A stretch of 64,000 nucleotides of DNA from positions 13,710,817 to 13,774,816 of the forward strand of contig CM024169.1 of NCBI GenBank assembly GCA_013433145.1, read 5' to 3'. The position numbers and the translations under genes were made by a program. The DNA comes from Ascaris suum (Eukaryota; Nematoda; Chromadorea; Rhabditida; Ascarididae). Positions 11,985 to 24,787 of this stretch are shown here, one piece after another (position 1 is the stretch's first letter; the number at the start of each line of letters is the position of its first letter). Below the pieces are notes generated by a model that was not told the origin of the DNA, did no database searches, and saw only the letters and a list, made by a program, of their open reading frames with translations.

Positions 11985-12815
11985 CTAAAACCAATAGTGT
12001 GTTCGCTGCCTTCAAAGGAATCTGCGAATAGCACATGATATTCAGATGAAAAAAAAATGAGGAGAGAAGATTTGTGGAAGAGAACATCGTGGAACTGTGT
12101 GTAAAGCTAAAAAACCCACTGATAAAAGCTAAGACCCACTAATAAAACGAACACGGAAATGACAAGCCAAAGTTTAAGGAAGGCAAATGCTGCGCTGCAT
12201 GCTTGCAAGCAAACCTTTTCATTAAATATAACGACAATCACGTCAAATACTCTAAATTTCATGAGTTTCTTAGTGGGAAAATGCAGAAGATTGAACGCTC
12301 GTAAATTTCAGAGGAAAATAAAAAAGCCATTTATTTTTATAGAACAAGAAAAGGGTATTTTTCATAAGGCACCAACTTGAAACCACAATCAGGCGCCTAA
12401 AACCTCGAGGCTCAAACCTATTTCGAGTGCATTTGCTAAAACAGCTATCATTCTGTTACTGTTATAACACAATCAATATAACGCTAATACGGTTACTGCA
12501 GTATTTTGCAGTGCTATGCTGCAGCACCTTCCGATAGAATTTATTCGTCTAATATGCCATATCCGTCAATCCGAATGCAACTGCTTACCAACGCAAGCTT
12601 AGTTTGTGGTGACTGAAGTTATAAAAGCAAACATCTTATTTCCGTGCACCATGCCGAAATTTATATTTTCTCCAATAACACAAAACGTTATCCCTCTTAG
12701 ACAAAACTGATGCATTTCAATAACCAAAGAAGTGGGTGGAAATACCATCGCGATCAAAAACTCTCATTAACATCTACAAATAAGCAATACAAATAATGAT
12801 TTAAAATAGACGAAC

Positions 12816-13037
12816 ATTTGGGAGGAATAGAGTCTTGTCGGGAAATGCATAGCAGCACCCATCAGGGGTGACCAGCAAGTGACTAATATGACCCATCTCA
12901 CGAGGACCACGTTGCTTAAGCACAACGGTCGGCGTACCGCTCTCCGATTCTGGACTGCCAACAAACTCACCCCATCGAACGCCGACTACAGAATCCAAGA
13001 GGTTCTTAAATTTATTCTCTTCAAAAGCTGCATATTG
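12816..13037 (-). CDS. lyst: LYST-like exon between BEACH and WD40 (VRWGEFVGSPESES)
   Basis: VVGVRWGEFVGSPESESGTP aligns with LYST [20 protein letters not shown]. Ends AAT|GTTCGT, phase 0. The acceptor is taken as tttgaaatag; a second AG at 13028-13029 (tatgcag) would remove ten bases and break the phase, so 13037 is preferred. Confidence 0.88.
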
Positions 13038-14257
13038 CTATTTCAAAGTGATACTTTAAAGGGATCGCAGATGAGAGGGAAATTTTATTCCTCGTTCAGT
13101 GGTATCGATGGGAACTACTTTATAGAAATTCCTAGAAAATAAGAATGTGTCGAGGAAATTAGAACGCTACTACCTCCAACATTTGTTTAAAAAATATCAA
13201 AAAAAAATTGATGAATTTGCCACGACGCTCAAGCAAAAATATTCCCAAACGATATTCTCATTCTTCAATGGCTCTTTCTCACTAGTTATTCATTATTCTG
13301 CGTAAACAAAGTACTGTTGCTTGCATTTTTTTTGGTCCCCATACTATAGCGAATAGAGACATAACAACCGTAAAGAATCTATCGAAAAACGCATCTGAAT
13401 GACTGATCGAGTGCACATTTTGTATTAACGGCTACTACAGTATTACCAACTGAAAAATGAACAGCCATCGAGTCAGATCGCCAATCAATAAGATTCACAG
13501 ACGGTTTCATAGGTATACCACTAAGTAATCAATTTCATTAGTGCTGAGATGCGAAAATTTCTCGATAGATAATTTAATTTTATAAACATTCTGCACATTT
13601 TCATAAAACGACAGAGCTTCCTTCTACTCATATTTTCTTCCAAATCTTTTATTTCTCTATTCAAAATAAGAAATACAAATAATGTACTCCCCTCTACACA
13701 TGAAGACCTGCATAAAGAGAAACTTACTTGATAATACTCAAGTCTAACAGACCATTATGACTATCAAGAGAATAATGCAGGAGTAAGGTCGTGAGCACTA
13801 CAGACGAAAAAACGAAACACCCTATCGATATTCACCTGTGGACGTTTCCGCTGATGAAATTATATTCATAAATTCCCTTAAACCTTGCTAAGCTGAAGTT
13901 TTAGGAGGTATCAAAGATAAAATGAACAAAGTGAGACAAAGATAAATAAATAACCATGAACGTCCCTTCCTCTAGGCTTACAGCGATCGTCTATATATAG
14001 ACGTCTCTTTTCACGCAGAATATTCCTCTGCTTACGATATAATGTATTACCTGTACGCAACTCGAGTTAATAAAATATTTGCAAAGGGCGCTTCAACAGT
14101 ACTTTAATTAGACCTCTGAGCAATAAACGATGGACAATGACCAATAAACTAACGGCATAAGAAGCATCTCCTTTGAAGAGTGAGATAGGTTTTGTTTCAC
14201 ATTCCATGTCCCAGGAGCTTTAAACAAGAGACCGTGACAGAGAATAAAATCACTCAC

Positions 14258-14431
14258 TGGAGATTTACGTCTCGACAAGTGATTCGCTTTGGCTGTGAGA
14301 TGGGGAAGATGGGGTGAAAGAAAGAGCTGCGTTGGCATTTGTCCATATGTTCGCACCATCGTTCGCAATGCAGACAACGACAGCGGGTCATGTTTCGCCG
14401 ATGTGTCTTCTTGTATTCCGCCACGATAAGT
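14258..14431 (-). CDS. lyst: LYST-like BEACH C-terminal exon (TYGQMPTQLF)
   Basis: Last BEACH segment: LRTMVRTYGQMPTQLFLSPH matches LYST LETMIKTYGQTPRQLFHMAH. Acceptor gattacag, donor CCA|GTGAGT, phase 0 both sides, 58 codons. Confidence 0.93.
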
Positions 14432-14637
14432 CTGTAATCATTTATCACTAACGTTGAAATGCGATTGCCCTCAACTACATATCAATTCTACCCAATCAAG
14501 CATCTCAAGTCTACTAATTACTTAAATATCCTCACGTTCGGTTCATATCTCCCACTTGCTTCCTCTCTAGCATTCGCCCTAAACAACTCAAATGTTATAA
14601 AAAAGCATGTATAAAGGAACGGAACAATCTGTTGCTA

Positions 14638-14889
<252 letters not shown>

Positions 14890-15251
14890 TCAATCGTTTA
14901 TATCTGATGACGATCAAACATCATGCTTCTATTTAAAAAACAGCATTAAAGCAAACAGGGTTGTACAGCATCAAAAATAAAAATTCCAGCGGTATGCTTC
15001 CTAGAGCATTCCCCACAACTTTATTCGCTAGCTAGTTGATAATGATGCCGCTAGAGATGTGCGCATAAGTTCCGCAGCTGTGTAAAGAGCACCACCCCTT
15101 CCCAAAAACAGAAAAAGACCCCATATTTAGAGAACATAAATTAGAGATGATCCAACTGTTCTCAACAATACGAAGTTTTCTCACCCGTGGACCCCCATTA
15201 TGAAAAAAGAGGAGAAATGAAACAACAGAGCACATCATTACAGATCCGTAC

Positions 15252-15453
15252 CATTTCGGTAATATAACGTCGTTGACTACATCTCCGTTCTGACGAACGC
15301 CCATATTCAGATGCTCTTTGTTGAGAAGAAATTCAGGTAAACAGTAGAATTCAGGAATAAGTTCTTTGAAATCGGTTGTCGATTCAGAACTCGATAATCG
15401 CCACGTCGTTTCCATTGAATTGAACAACCGATCCGCTATATCAAAATTGTTGT
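15252..15453 (-). CDS. lyst: LYST-like BEACH exon ([15 protein letters not shown])
   Basis: [37 protein letters not shown] and [19 protein letters not shown] match LYST SFDIPDRTFHST..DVKELIPEFFYLPEF..FGVRQNGERVNHVNLPPW. Acceptor gatgcttgcag, donor ATG|GTACGG after two bases. Confidence 0.96.
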
Positions 15454-16150
15454 CTGCAAGCATCGCTCTTCAAAATAAGGCCCTCTAGTGCATAGCCGCA
15501 CATTGTTTTCGTAGCAACCGAGTTGATTTCGATTTTATCTTCTACTCTCCAACATTTTTTTGCATTTACATCGCAATGAAACAACCAAATGATCGACAGG
15601 TAAGCAATATATGCGACACTCAAAATATACTAAGCGTAAATAAAAAGCATCATTTTCTGTCTTACAGCAGCAACTTCAAGAAAGAAAATGAAAATATCCA
15701 CAAATGTTTGCATTGCTTAAATTTGCCGACCTCGAGCGCTTAACTCTAAAATTACATGATAATAAATTTAAAAAGACAGAAACTACTCATCACAGAATAT
15801 TTCACTGAAAAAACGTCTGAAATTTCACAGCTTTCTACCAAAAAGATTTCCTTAAAATATAAATTTTGGACAGCCATAAGGTTTATGGACAGCCGTAACA
15901 CTATTGGTTCACTAAAAAAAATCAAACCAACTGGAACATATATATTTTAAAAAATTGTTTTGAATGTTAGAAGTTTTACTTAAAAGAATGTTTTCGAAAA
16001 TCCAGCAAAAAGTGTCTCGATGTGACATTCTCGTAATTATATGAAACAGAATGCACTCGACTGAACAACTCGATAGCAAACTAGTAAAATTGTAAGTAAC
16101 TTCTGAATTTTATTATAGACAGCTATATCATTTGATGCATCAAAACTTGC

Positions 16151-16374
16151 CTTGATATTCTAATGCGATATCGGTGAAAGGCGGTAAACGCACCAAATAG
16201 TGCACTACGATGCCACTATTCGAGTAATGACTACCATAGTGATATGGTCCGAAATTTACCGGTGAATTTTGTGCACGGCTTAATCTCTTCGTCTCGGCCG
16301 CTAGACACGCATAAACGCCAAGGTAATGCCCCTCCATGCGTTTGTTCTGTATTGCCATTGGTTTACTTAAGTTG
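16151..16374 (-). CDS. lyst: LYST-like BEACH exon ([10 protein letters not shown]) with GC donor
   Basis: [32 protein letters not shown] and LPPFTDIALEYQ match LYST [29 protein letters not shown] and MPPFTKMFLAYQ. The exon ends CAAG|GCAAGT; adding AC from the next exon gives Asp, restoring the human YQDQ as YQDN. This is the second clear GC-AG intron. The YHYGSHYS motif is characteristic of LYST. Confidence 0.95.
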
Positions 16375-16788
16375 CTGAAAACGATGAGTAACTCAAGCAA
16401 ATCAAGCGAAACTCGAAACTGCACTCAAACGACTGCTTCCTTAACCATTCAAACAATACAAATAACCAAGGCGAAATAAAGATCGGGGAGCTATGAGGAA
16501 GAGAAGACACGGATTTGCCGTCAAAACGTGTCATTTAGCCACCAGGAGAAATGACAGGCAAATATGGGACAACTAATTCCGCTACCAATTAATAACGTCC
16601 ACATTCTCACGAAGCTCTCTCACTTGCTAAAAACTGTCAAGAGGTAATTTTGTCGTGCGATGACTTCGACCATTTTCTGGAAAACAAAAAGCGTTATGAA
16701 CGCTTGTTCTTTTTTAAAGGTAGTTCTCGTCTGGCTGGCCACTTCATCGTCAATCAAGTGAATCTTCGAATGATCAAAATATCTGTAC

Positions 16789-16917
16789 CGATAGGAAGAT
16801 GCATCAGCCAAGTCGATGACGCTCGATGAATAATTGGAAAGAACGAATGGAAAAACTGGATATTGCATGAGATCGTTGAAAGAACGTCCTGCCAATTTGT
16901 TTAATTGCATTAGGTAC
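16789..16917 (-). CDS. lyst: LYST-like BEACH core exon ([15 protein letters not shown])
   Basis: [20 protein letters not shown] and [15 protein letters not shown] align nearly residue for residue with [24 protein letters not shown] and FPFILADYVSETLDL. Acceptor cctcttttcag, donor TCG|GTACAG in the middle of the Arg codon. Confidence 0.96.
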
Positions 16918-17440
16918 CTGAAAAGAGGTGGGCAGGATTTCAGCCTAGGTGAACAATCTACACCGGACAAATGTAAGAAGACTGCATCTTTCACATGGCT
17001 TTGCTTGAGTACCATCACAGCATAGTCTTCTCTCATCGTTTGGAGGAAAATTAAACAAAATGAGCGCACGACTTCAGGAAATGGTTGAATGCATTATCAA
17101 ACGACTAAGAGAAATGCGGCAATCGTTGTGACAGTGACATTTATAAAATATGCAACTGGCACTACATGTAGTAAAAACACAATTGCAATGAAACCCATCG
17201 ACGAAGACAATATCCAACCACAAGGAAGGACAGTCAGATACTAATTTTTTTTCTTTACTTTGCACTGGAAACACTTTTGAAAATTCTAAGAATTACAATG
17301 CAGACGAATCTAAACATTCACGACAAACAAAAACCTTCACATGATGTGTTGTTGATAAATGGAAGCAAACCCCTTTGGAGAGAACGAATGTCCATTCCAC
17401 ATTGCAACTTTAGTGGCATGCAGAAGACAAAGACACTCAC

Positions 17441-17559
17441 TCAAAATTCGACATTCCACCTTCACGCCATATCTGAGTGATCGACTGAAGGTTCTGCGGT
17501 GAGCTGATGAGATTGCAAAGATCCATCGAAAGCAACTGCGACATAAAATGATCACGATT
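17441..17559 (-). CDS. lyst: LYST-like exon joining PH and BEACH (ITQIWREGGMSNFE)
   Basis: NRDHFMSQLLSMDLCNLISS then ITQIWREGGMSNFE, against LYST [20 protein letters not shown]. Acceptor ctgttttgcag, donor GA|GTGAGT completing Glu with the next exon. Confidence 0.92.
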
Positions 17560-17953
17560 CTGCAAAACAGAACCATTTTCATTAATGGTTCGTTTCCGCA
17601 ATGCAAAATGCAATTGTTCTGCATAAATAAATCAGACCTCCCCAAATACAGTAGTAGTAAAAGACCGTTTATAAATATTACAGAATAAGAGAGGTTTAGT
17701 TATCGGTACGGTATTAAAGCAAAACAGTATTTAAGACTGAGGGTAATGCACAAAGGTCTGAAAGAGAGCGGAACCTGTCGGAGCATTCTAATTACTAATA
17801 GAACGCAAAAAAAGAAGAATTTTCTAAAAGCCCAATAATAAAAAGCAACAGTTCAATCATTAAATTACCCAATTAATACCTCAAAAGTTAGCAAATTAAA
17901 AAAACAGCTTTGTTTTGTAAAATGAACAGAGAATTTCCAGCGAAACAAATTAC

Positions 17954-18106
17954 CGCCTGCTCTTCGAAAACGATCAAATAAGTTTGGCCATCGGATAGAA
18001 AAATTTCAATAGCAACATCTTTTAGAAGATGGTGACGCTTATAAACTTCAACAACAGCCGAATATTCCCAGACGACTATCATCACTGTCGCTTGCGATAC
18101 GCCTTT
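17954..18106 (-). CDS. lyst: LYST-like PH-domain exon (AIEIFLSDGQTYLIVF)
   Basis: KDVAIEIFLSDGQTYLIVFE aligns with LYST [20 protein letters not shown]. The helix VVWEYSAVVEVYKRHHL corresponds to WTYEEIKEVHKRWWQL. Acceptor ttttcttcag, donor GCG|GTAATT, phase 0, 51 codons. Confidence 0.93.
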
Positions 18107-18679
18107 CTGAAGAAAAATTTAAAGCAACTTAAGCATTAAAATGAACGAACCTTTGCAACTATTTTCACATATTAGTTTTCTAACGGATAACGATCACCGT
18201 TCACACACTAGAGAGTGCAGACGAAGATTTCCTCTAAAAACAACACAAAAATACCAAAAATTATGAGGAAATCCCTCAATGAAAAGTCGATATTGCGTAA
18301 CGTACAATCTGCAAAAAGTTGGAGATCAAAATTTTCAACCTTTTCCTCACTTCCTCGTTTTTTAATCAAAATAATGCGCGAACACTGCTTATCACAAGTA
18401 AATGCCACTCAGCAAAACTAATGACGTTTATTATTTCCCTTTAATCTTCAAACAACATACTTTAAAGGTGATCAAAATAATAACAGCAAGATACGCAAGC
18501 TTCTTTCAGACTCATATATGTTGATAACATCCCGCCTTTTTAAATATGATCTATTAAATAACCGTGTTCGATATCATGTCGCCGCAAGCGCAAAACTTTC
18601 TACCAGCGCCGCAAATGAGGATAGCTGGATCGAAGTGGGCCGGAAGCGAATTCTCGCTTTGGATCTGAAACGCTGGTAC

Positions 18680-18856
18680 CTGAGTTGAGCGCGTGTTGTC
18701 GCCGAAGAAGTAGAACTTAACGTCGCCTAGTAGAACCTCACCACTGCTCTCAACCGTTGACCTAACCACCTTTGCAGGTAGCGAGACTCGTATCCTTTCG
18801 TCGTCGGCAAGTGTCTCCATCATGCTCCATCCCTTTGGGCTTGTTCGTCTTCCACT
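18680..18856 (-). CDS. lyst: LYST-like PH-domain first exon
   Basis: LPAKVVRSTVESSGEVLLGD then VKFYFFGDNTRSTQ corresponds to the LYST PH opening ([28 protein letters not shown]). Acceptor ttgtttag, donor CAG|GTACCA, phase 0, 59 codons. Confidence 0.9.
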
Positions 18857-19686
18857 CTAAACAACACTTAATTCGCTTGATGTAACAAGACCTTCATTAG
18901 GTCATAGGCTTGTAAAGAAAATACAGCAGTATGCTACGCAGCCAACACACTTTGAAACGCAAAGGACATATTTTCCCGCTCTTATGCGTCTTTGGAGATT
19001 AGCACTCGCAAAGCTCATTACAGCGACGTTTTGTCTTTAGAGGTGCGTGGTTCCATCCTTCTGGTGATGCCATGTCGCGAACTGGAGAAGCAAGAAAGGA
19101 AAAGCTGGTGAGGTGGTCTACAGTGGTTCTTCATGCTCACATATAAAATGAGCTATCAACTGTGAAAGAAATTTTAAGCATTCAAGTGTGTCTGCGAACT
19201 GCATATAGGTTACAACCAGGCCGGTCAAAGAACCACTTGTTGGTTTATACGGGTGATCGGGTTTGTTAAACTATGCACAGCGCAGGCTTTACTTGCTGCT
19301 AATTAATGAAATTTGTTGGTGCGGTAAGTGAAATTAAGAAAGCGCCTATCATGCCACCTTCTTCGACATGCTTCTCACTGCTTAGGTCGTCGGTATGGCC
19401 ATGCTTTCAGATGGGTTTGTGCCGGAAGTCCTACCATCACGTCTTATGGATATCTCATTCTCCAGAAGCAACTTTCGTAAATTCTGTACTTCCCTCAAGG
19501 AGGAAATGCACAAATTCTATCTCTGTTCATGCTCATAAATGTGACAGGAAGCCAAGACACCCCCAACATATCAGTGCAAAGCATGATTTGAAATCTTTTA
19601 TCTCTGTTTGATTACAAAACGCCTCTCAAGCCACTGTAACGTACTAATGAGGAAAGAAAAAAGTTGTATGATCGAAAATCACTTGC

Positions 19687-19890
19687 CAGCAGATTAGCGA
19701 GTGGGAATGGCCTTTCACGATTGTCCAAATTCTTGGCAAATTCGGGCAGTACGAAGCGTTTGTCAAAGTTTAAGTGATCAGCTTTCAATCGTCTGCGTTC
19801 TCTGTTCGGCCCTTCGGTTGGATCAAGTGCCCAACTCAAGGGCCATGAACTTTCATCAAAGCAGACTGCTTCAGGATGGCATAACTGTGC
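19687..19890 (-). CDS. lyst: LYST-like linker exon ([14 protein letters not shown]), likely GC donor
   Basis: AVCFDESSWPLSWALDPTEG and [20 protein letters not shown] match LYST [40 protein letters not shown]. Acceptor atgcaatttgcag, phase 0. The only donor fitting the phase of the next exon is CTG|GCAAGT; the GT seven bases away would shift the frame. Confidence 0.93.
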
Positions 19891-20362
19891 CTGCAAATTG
19901 CATCATTTATGCAGGTGTGTTCATCTAGAAGCTCAACAATACTTTATTCCACTAATACATTATATCTTCAACTAAAAGTTTATCACTGCTGAAGGATATC
20001 GGAGGTATGTTCTTAGCAACAGAGGTTCCATTTGATTATTCAATCATCGATGCCATCGCCAAAAACAAATTGGTCACAAAAACACCACTAACCTAATACT
20101 GTTATCAAAGCAAACTGGAATCCTCTTGCAGCAAAGAACTCTGTTACAACCTGCCATTAGCAAAACAAATGAACCATCATCCGCCCCTTAGGTTACTAGC
20201 AATTTTAGTGAAACATACTAGAGTTTCAATACTAAAGAGTGAGTAGACAGCAGTAATAAAACATCAACAGCTAAGTAGTGAACAGAAAAATGCCTAAGGC
20301 TTTCTTAAAACCCTTAATCCCATATATGGTTTCATCCATCAAGAACAATGAAAAGCATGAAC

Positions 20363-20512
20363 CGATAGTGAGGAGATGATTCTTTCGGCGTAAATGTTGC
20401 TCGTTTCGGCGCGATGACACGAACGAAGAAAAAGCTTCCGACTTAAATTCTGCTCCTCCACCACTTCACATGTCAACGACATTGCCGTCTGAAAAACTCG
20501 GCCTTCCAAACT
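20363..20512 (-). CDS. lyst: LYST-like exon before the TEGP linker
   Basis: SLEGRVFQTAMSLTCEVVEE followed by QNLSRKLFLR has the helical pattern seen in BEACH proteins ahead of their TEGP linker. Donor TCG|GTTCAT, phase 0. The acceptor (attttgaag) lacks a clear U-rich tract; an in-frame stop lies just upstream, so the boundary can move only a few bases. Confidence 0.78.
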
Positions 20513-20957
20513 CTTCAAAATATTTGACAAACGAAAAATTTTTCATTGAAATTCAAAGAAAGGCGAAAATCCATCCTCCTCCTTTTCTCATACTAATCGT
20601 TGCTTTTATAAGATTGCAGCTATTCAGTTAACTACCTTTCTACTCTTCAAAACTTCCTCTCAAAAGCATTTAATGTCCATTCTATGACTGAATTGCTCAC
20701 AATGATAGGCACTGCACACCCAGCGCAACCTTTGAGACTATAATTCGTATCCAAAAGATGTGCCATACGGAAGACAGCATCCAATTTGAATTTCGCCTAT
20801 TTAAATAAGTCAAAAACTTCACTTAGTTTATTCATTTAAATATAAAATCCAGCGATAGTCAGCATTCCCCATTTTCTGCAAATAGGAATGTAGCTCTCAT
20901 CTCATAACTCGAAATAAATAAAGTTTTTCACAAATTTAAACAGCCAGAATAGCAAAC

Positions 20958-21100
20958 GTTAGAAACGGGTTCTGAAGCCCTTCTTTCTTCTTCATATAAC
21001 GCAGTCACACGCTCACACAGCGCTAGCATAAAGCCGTTTCTATGATCGACATATTCATGCAGTGCAAGCGTCTCATCGGTTGTCAACGACATTATGCGTT
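20958..21100 (-). CDS. lyst: LYST-like helical exon (HRNGFMLALCERVTALYEEE)
   Basis: RIMSLTTDETLALHEYVDHR and ALCERVTALYEEERR fill the acceptor-to-donor interval; acceptor ctcgtttcag, donor AAC|GTTTGC. The -ALCxRV-x-YEE- pattern occurs before the PH domain in BEACH proteins. Confidence 0.82.
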
Positions 21101-21867
21101 CTGAAACGAGTTAAATATATAAACGCCGACTTTGAGTTAAAAAGATTATTGCTAGCCATCTAAAAATAAGAGCATTCTTGATGAGAAGGTAGCGATGGGG
21201 AGGAGGTGGGAATTTCAGTTGACTGAGTACCTCGAAGTAAAAATCTACCTCCAGTAATGGTTAACGAAATTAATTAGTGACCCAAATTAAACAGACAGAT
21301 ATGAAGATAAAAAGGAAAGCACAAACCGGTCACAAACTCCTAGTTGAGCAGTCTACATATGCTAATACAGATTGCGCCCATAGGAATACGCTTGCACCCA
21401 TTTATCACCAAACAAAGGACTTCAGCATATGCAACGAGAGAAAGCAAAAAGCACTATGAGAGCAGTGAACTTCGAAGGGGCAAATGCTGAGGTCATATGC
21501 GGAAGGGTAGGGAGTATACCAGCTGAAGACGAGTTGAATTGCGACACACTGTGACAATAAAACAACTTCTGTCACAACTCACTCGATTTTTACTTGCAAA
21601 ATCATATGCAACTCCACATCCTTCCTGTATAATGCCTCAATTTCACCCACCTCCACGGAAACCAAGCCATTTTCGTGAAATCTTCACACCACCTGTTCAA
21701 CTTTCCCGCACTATCACTTTTCTGCCGTCCCGTGATGCATGAGCATAACTGCAAGGATGAAAACAAACCAGCGAAAGAATTACCACAACATTTGAACACA
21801 GCTTATTCTCAAAATTCCAAGAATATATAGTAAGAACACAAGTTGTAAAAGCATCAAGAGACGTTAC

Positions 21868-22015
21868 CTGGCGTTAAGTTGGCAAGCGGTGATTCGATTT
21901 GCAAATTTCGCAGAAATCGAACAAGCTTCTCAACATCTCGTGCACTATCCGCATCAAGGCAATCGTCAACAAGCGCCAACTCATGTAGCGTTAGATTCAT
22001 TGCATATTGGTAATC
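21868..22015 (-). CDS. lyst: LYST-like helical exon (NLTLHELALVDDCLDADS)
   Basis: Acceptor cgattttcag, phase 0; MNLTLHELALVDDCLDADSA and EKLVRFLRNLQIESPLANL then donor CCAG|GTAACG. Both splice sites are strong and phases fit both neighbours. Confidence 0.85.
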
Positions 22016-23123
22016 CTGAAAATCGATAAATCACCTCGTAACACTCGTCATGTCATATACATATCATAGTTATAGCGATTCCAACATAGATAATAAATAA
22101 GAAAGAAATAACGCTCAATTCTTTTAAGAACTATTAGCACATAACAATTTTAATTCATTTTCAGCACACACCATATGTGTATCGCCGTCTTTTATCAAGA
22201 CAATAGACAAACGACCAAACAAAAATCGTCCTTAGTGATAGAAACCTATGAGTTTGGAGTGCAGCGAAATTCAACTCTCTAGCATGATGTTCCTCACCAC
22301 TGTGGCAATCAGTTGTCCCAATTCTCGAAATCGCATGAAGTAAACATTAGCACATTAAGCAATGATCTACAAAACATTATACCAAATTAATATCGAGCAG
22401 TGTCTTCAGCGTATTCTTGTAAGGGAGATCATTGGCAAGGGAATGTACCAATGCGAGGCGTTTCCTAATCGACCACCTATTACGCTGAAAAATAAATGCA
22501 CTTCAGAGCGAAACATGATCGATTTTGTAGCTCATGCCGATGGCTGAAAAATGGGAGACGATAGGACCGCATCCACAGCTACCTTCCACATATATAGATT
22601 AAATCGACAGTGCCTTGAAAGAGCAAATCAAACGGATTGATGAATGGAAATCAGTTTTCGAAAGAACATGTAACTTCGGATTTCCCGGGATCAAATCGGA
22701 CTTCATGACACCAATTTTCTGGAAAATACTCCACTTAACTATACTTGCACAATATCCGCACTCACGTTACCAGCCACAAACTGACATTCGTTTCCCACGT
22801 CAACAGAATTTTCTGAAAAACACTTTCGCATCTCTATTATTCTGCAAGAATTCAGCATATAGTTATCTAAGCTAAAGCAAAGTACAACCTAGCCAAGGAT
22901 ACGCATGAAACAGACGACAGAAGAAACAATGGAAGATGCAAAATACGAATCGCAGGTTCTTACTCTCTATTGAAAGAGACATTGGCGTTCACTACTCCAT
23001 TCCGGAAAAATAAAATGGAAGACAAAATGCAAGTACGAATTAAACGCAAAATGAGCGCTACTGAACAAAACAGTCGAAGATAGACAAACAAACAAAGAAA
23101 CAGAGAGAGGAATTTCGAAAAAC

Positions 23124-23291
23124 CTCAAATGCGGGTGTTGAGCAAGTTGAACTCATTCTAGCACCGATTTTATGTTCAGCCGGGAAGAGCACGAACGCAA
23201 TAAGCTGCCCAAGTAAAAGACGAGCTCGATCCGACATGCCGAAAGAAGATGTGCCCATGCCTGTGCACGACTCGAAGCACCGCAACGCATT
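23124..23291 (-). CDS. lyst: LYST-like helical exon (RARLLLGQLIAFVLFPAEH)
   Basis: NALRCFESCTGMGTSSFGMS then DRARLLLGQLIAFVLFPAEH. Of two AGs near the 5' end (tttttag at 23300 and aatag at 23292), the second fits the phase of the exon upstream. Donor GAG|GTTTTT, phase 0, is weak. Confidence 0.75.
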
Positions 23292-23712
23292 GCTATTACC
23301 TAAAAGCTATAAACATTCCAAACAAATACTGCGCCAAATTAAAGTAATATGTTAAACTGCCGCGACAAGAAAATATAAATCCACATTCCTTCATCACTCT
23401 CCCTTCTTCAGGGCATTTTCACTTACCTCGATTTAGTTTTCCATCTTCGCTAGTCGAAAATGCAGACATCTAAAATTCTGTTTCAACTCCTCTAAATAGC
23501 TACGAATATCGCATCTGTTGCCGCGGGTTGGACTTGTGCCCTCCACCGCCGAAAGCTTTTCTACGCAAAAAATTTTGCATAGATTTGTTCTTACTATATC
23601 AGCTAGTCACTGAGTGTTAAGAATCCTTATAGATATCGTAAGTGAATCTTTAGTCATTATGGATCTTTACTCCTCAATTATTCAATTTTTTGCGAAATAA
23701 AAATTGAAGTAC

Positions 23713-23813
23713 TGAGTCATCCTTTCAACAAGTTTATTAGATGCTTTCTTCATGACGAGAACGGAATATGAAAAGGGCAATACGGCCACCATGAAAAACT
23801 GAAGAACAGCCTT
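23713..23813 (-). CDS. lyst: LYST-like helical exon (VLQFFMVAVLPFSYSVLV)
   Basis: Acceptor tttgtcttgcag, phase 0; KAVLQFFMVAVLPFSYSVLV and MKKASNKLVERMT, donor CTCA|GTACTT. Follows directly in phase from the exon ending WKKDQD. Confidence 0.78.
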
Positions 23814-23862
23814 CTGCAAGACAAAAAAGTGAAACATTTAAAAAAGTGCTGAGATGACTTAC

Positions 23863-24071
23863 ATCCTGATCTTTTTTCCAAGTGGAAAGGAGGAACGAAA
23901 TAAAGTACTGAAAGAGAGCTTCCTCGGGTTCTGAAATAATTTCAGCAGATGAGCTCGGTATAGCGGTGAAGAGATTCGAGCACGCTTCGATACAGAAGAG
24001 CACACGATTTGTGCTTTCGCTTGGTGACGGCAGTTGCATTCGATGGCGCCATCTATATCGGCATTTCATCT
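23863..24071 (-). CDS. lyst: LYST-like helical exon (RVLFCIEACSNLFTAIPSS)
   Basis: RWRHRMQLPSPSESTNRVLF and EEALFQYFISFLLSTWKKDQ between acceptor aaagtttcag and strong donor GAT|GTAAGT. Clearly coding. The incoming phase (two bases) does not match the donor chosen for the previous exon. Confidence 0.82.
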
Positions 24072-24271
24072 CTGAAACTTTTCACTGCTGAACTTGAAAA
24101 CTAGCAGCAAACTCGGTAAAGTAATTCATTTCTGCACGGCTTAATGGACGAAGCAATTAACTTAAATATGAAAAAGGTTCAGTCTCTGCCACCTCTTTGT
24201 CCTTTCCGTGCCCTCTTACTATGGTCACGACTGATTTCTGCACACAACAGCAAAACTCGGCAACCTAGAAC

Positions 24272-24383
24272 TTAGTGAATGCAGGTGACTCGGCGATCAG
24301 CGCACTCTTTAGCATCATTTCAAGAGGAGAAAGTAGGCAGGTAGTCTCATCACGATATAAAACATCCAAATGTTGAACATGAG
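24272..24383 (-). CDS. lyst: LYST-like exon, 3' boundary unresolved
   Basis: VQHLDVLYRDETTCLLSPLE followed by MMLKSALIAESPAFTK after acceptor ttcttattcag. The visible donor AA|GTTCTA leaves two bases, while the next exon needs one, so either a tiny exon lies at 24072-24271 or the donor is elsewhere. Confidence 0.65.
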
Positions 24384-24785
24384 CTGAATAAGAAAGGTAA
24401 TGACATACTGACATCAATAAAGAAATACATAAAAACAGTGAAATGAATAAGCATAGGTACATGCTCTTTTCCGGGACACCTGCGTATTCCTTTGAAACGA
24501 GTGAACAATTATTCAAGAGCCTGTACTCATAATCTCGAAGATTCAACGTGAAGTTTTTTGGCGTTCCAATTTCAAGCTACAGTAAATGGTTTACTTCGGC
24601 AAACGCAACTGAACAGAAATTGAAATTGCATTAACGAAACTGGCACAATGTGCATTTTTTTACAATGGAACTCAACACATTCGCCAACAAATAATGAACC
24701 ATAAGTAATAAGCATGCAGAGTTTAACTCATTCGATCATTCGCACATACTTTTACAAAAAATTCAGTTGTCAATCAATAAATCAA

Positions 24786-24787
<2 letters not shown>

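Noticed and set aside
15032..15251. Continuation of the BEACH frame past LPKW into a hydrophobic tail
   Set aside because: It is intron read-through; the donor ATG|GTACGG joins in phase to the next BEACH exon.
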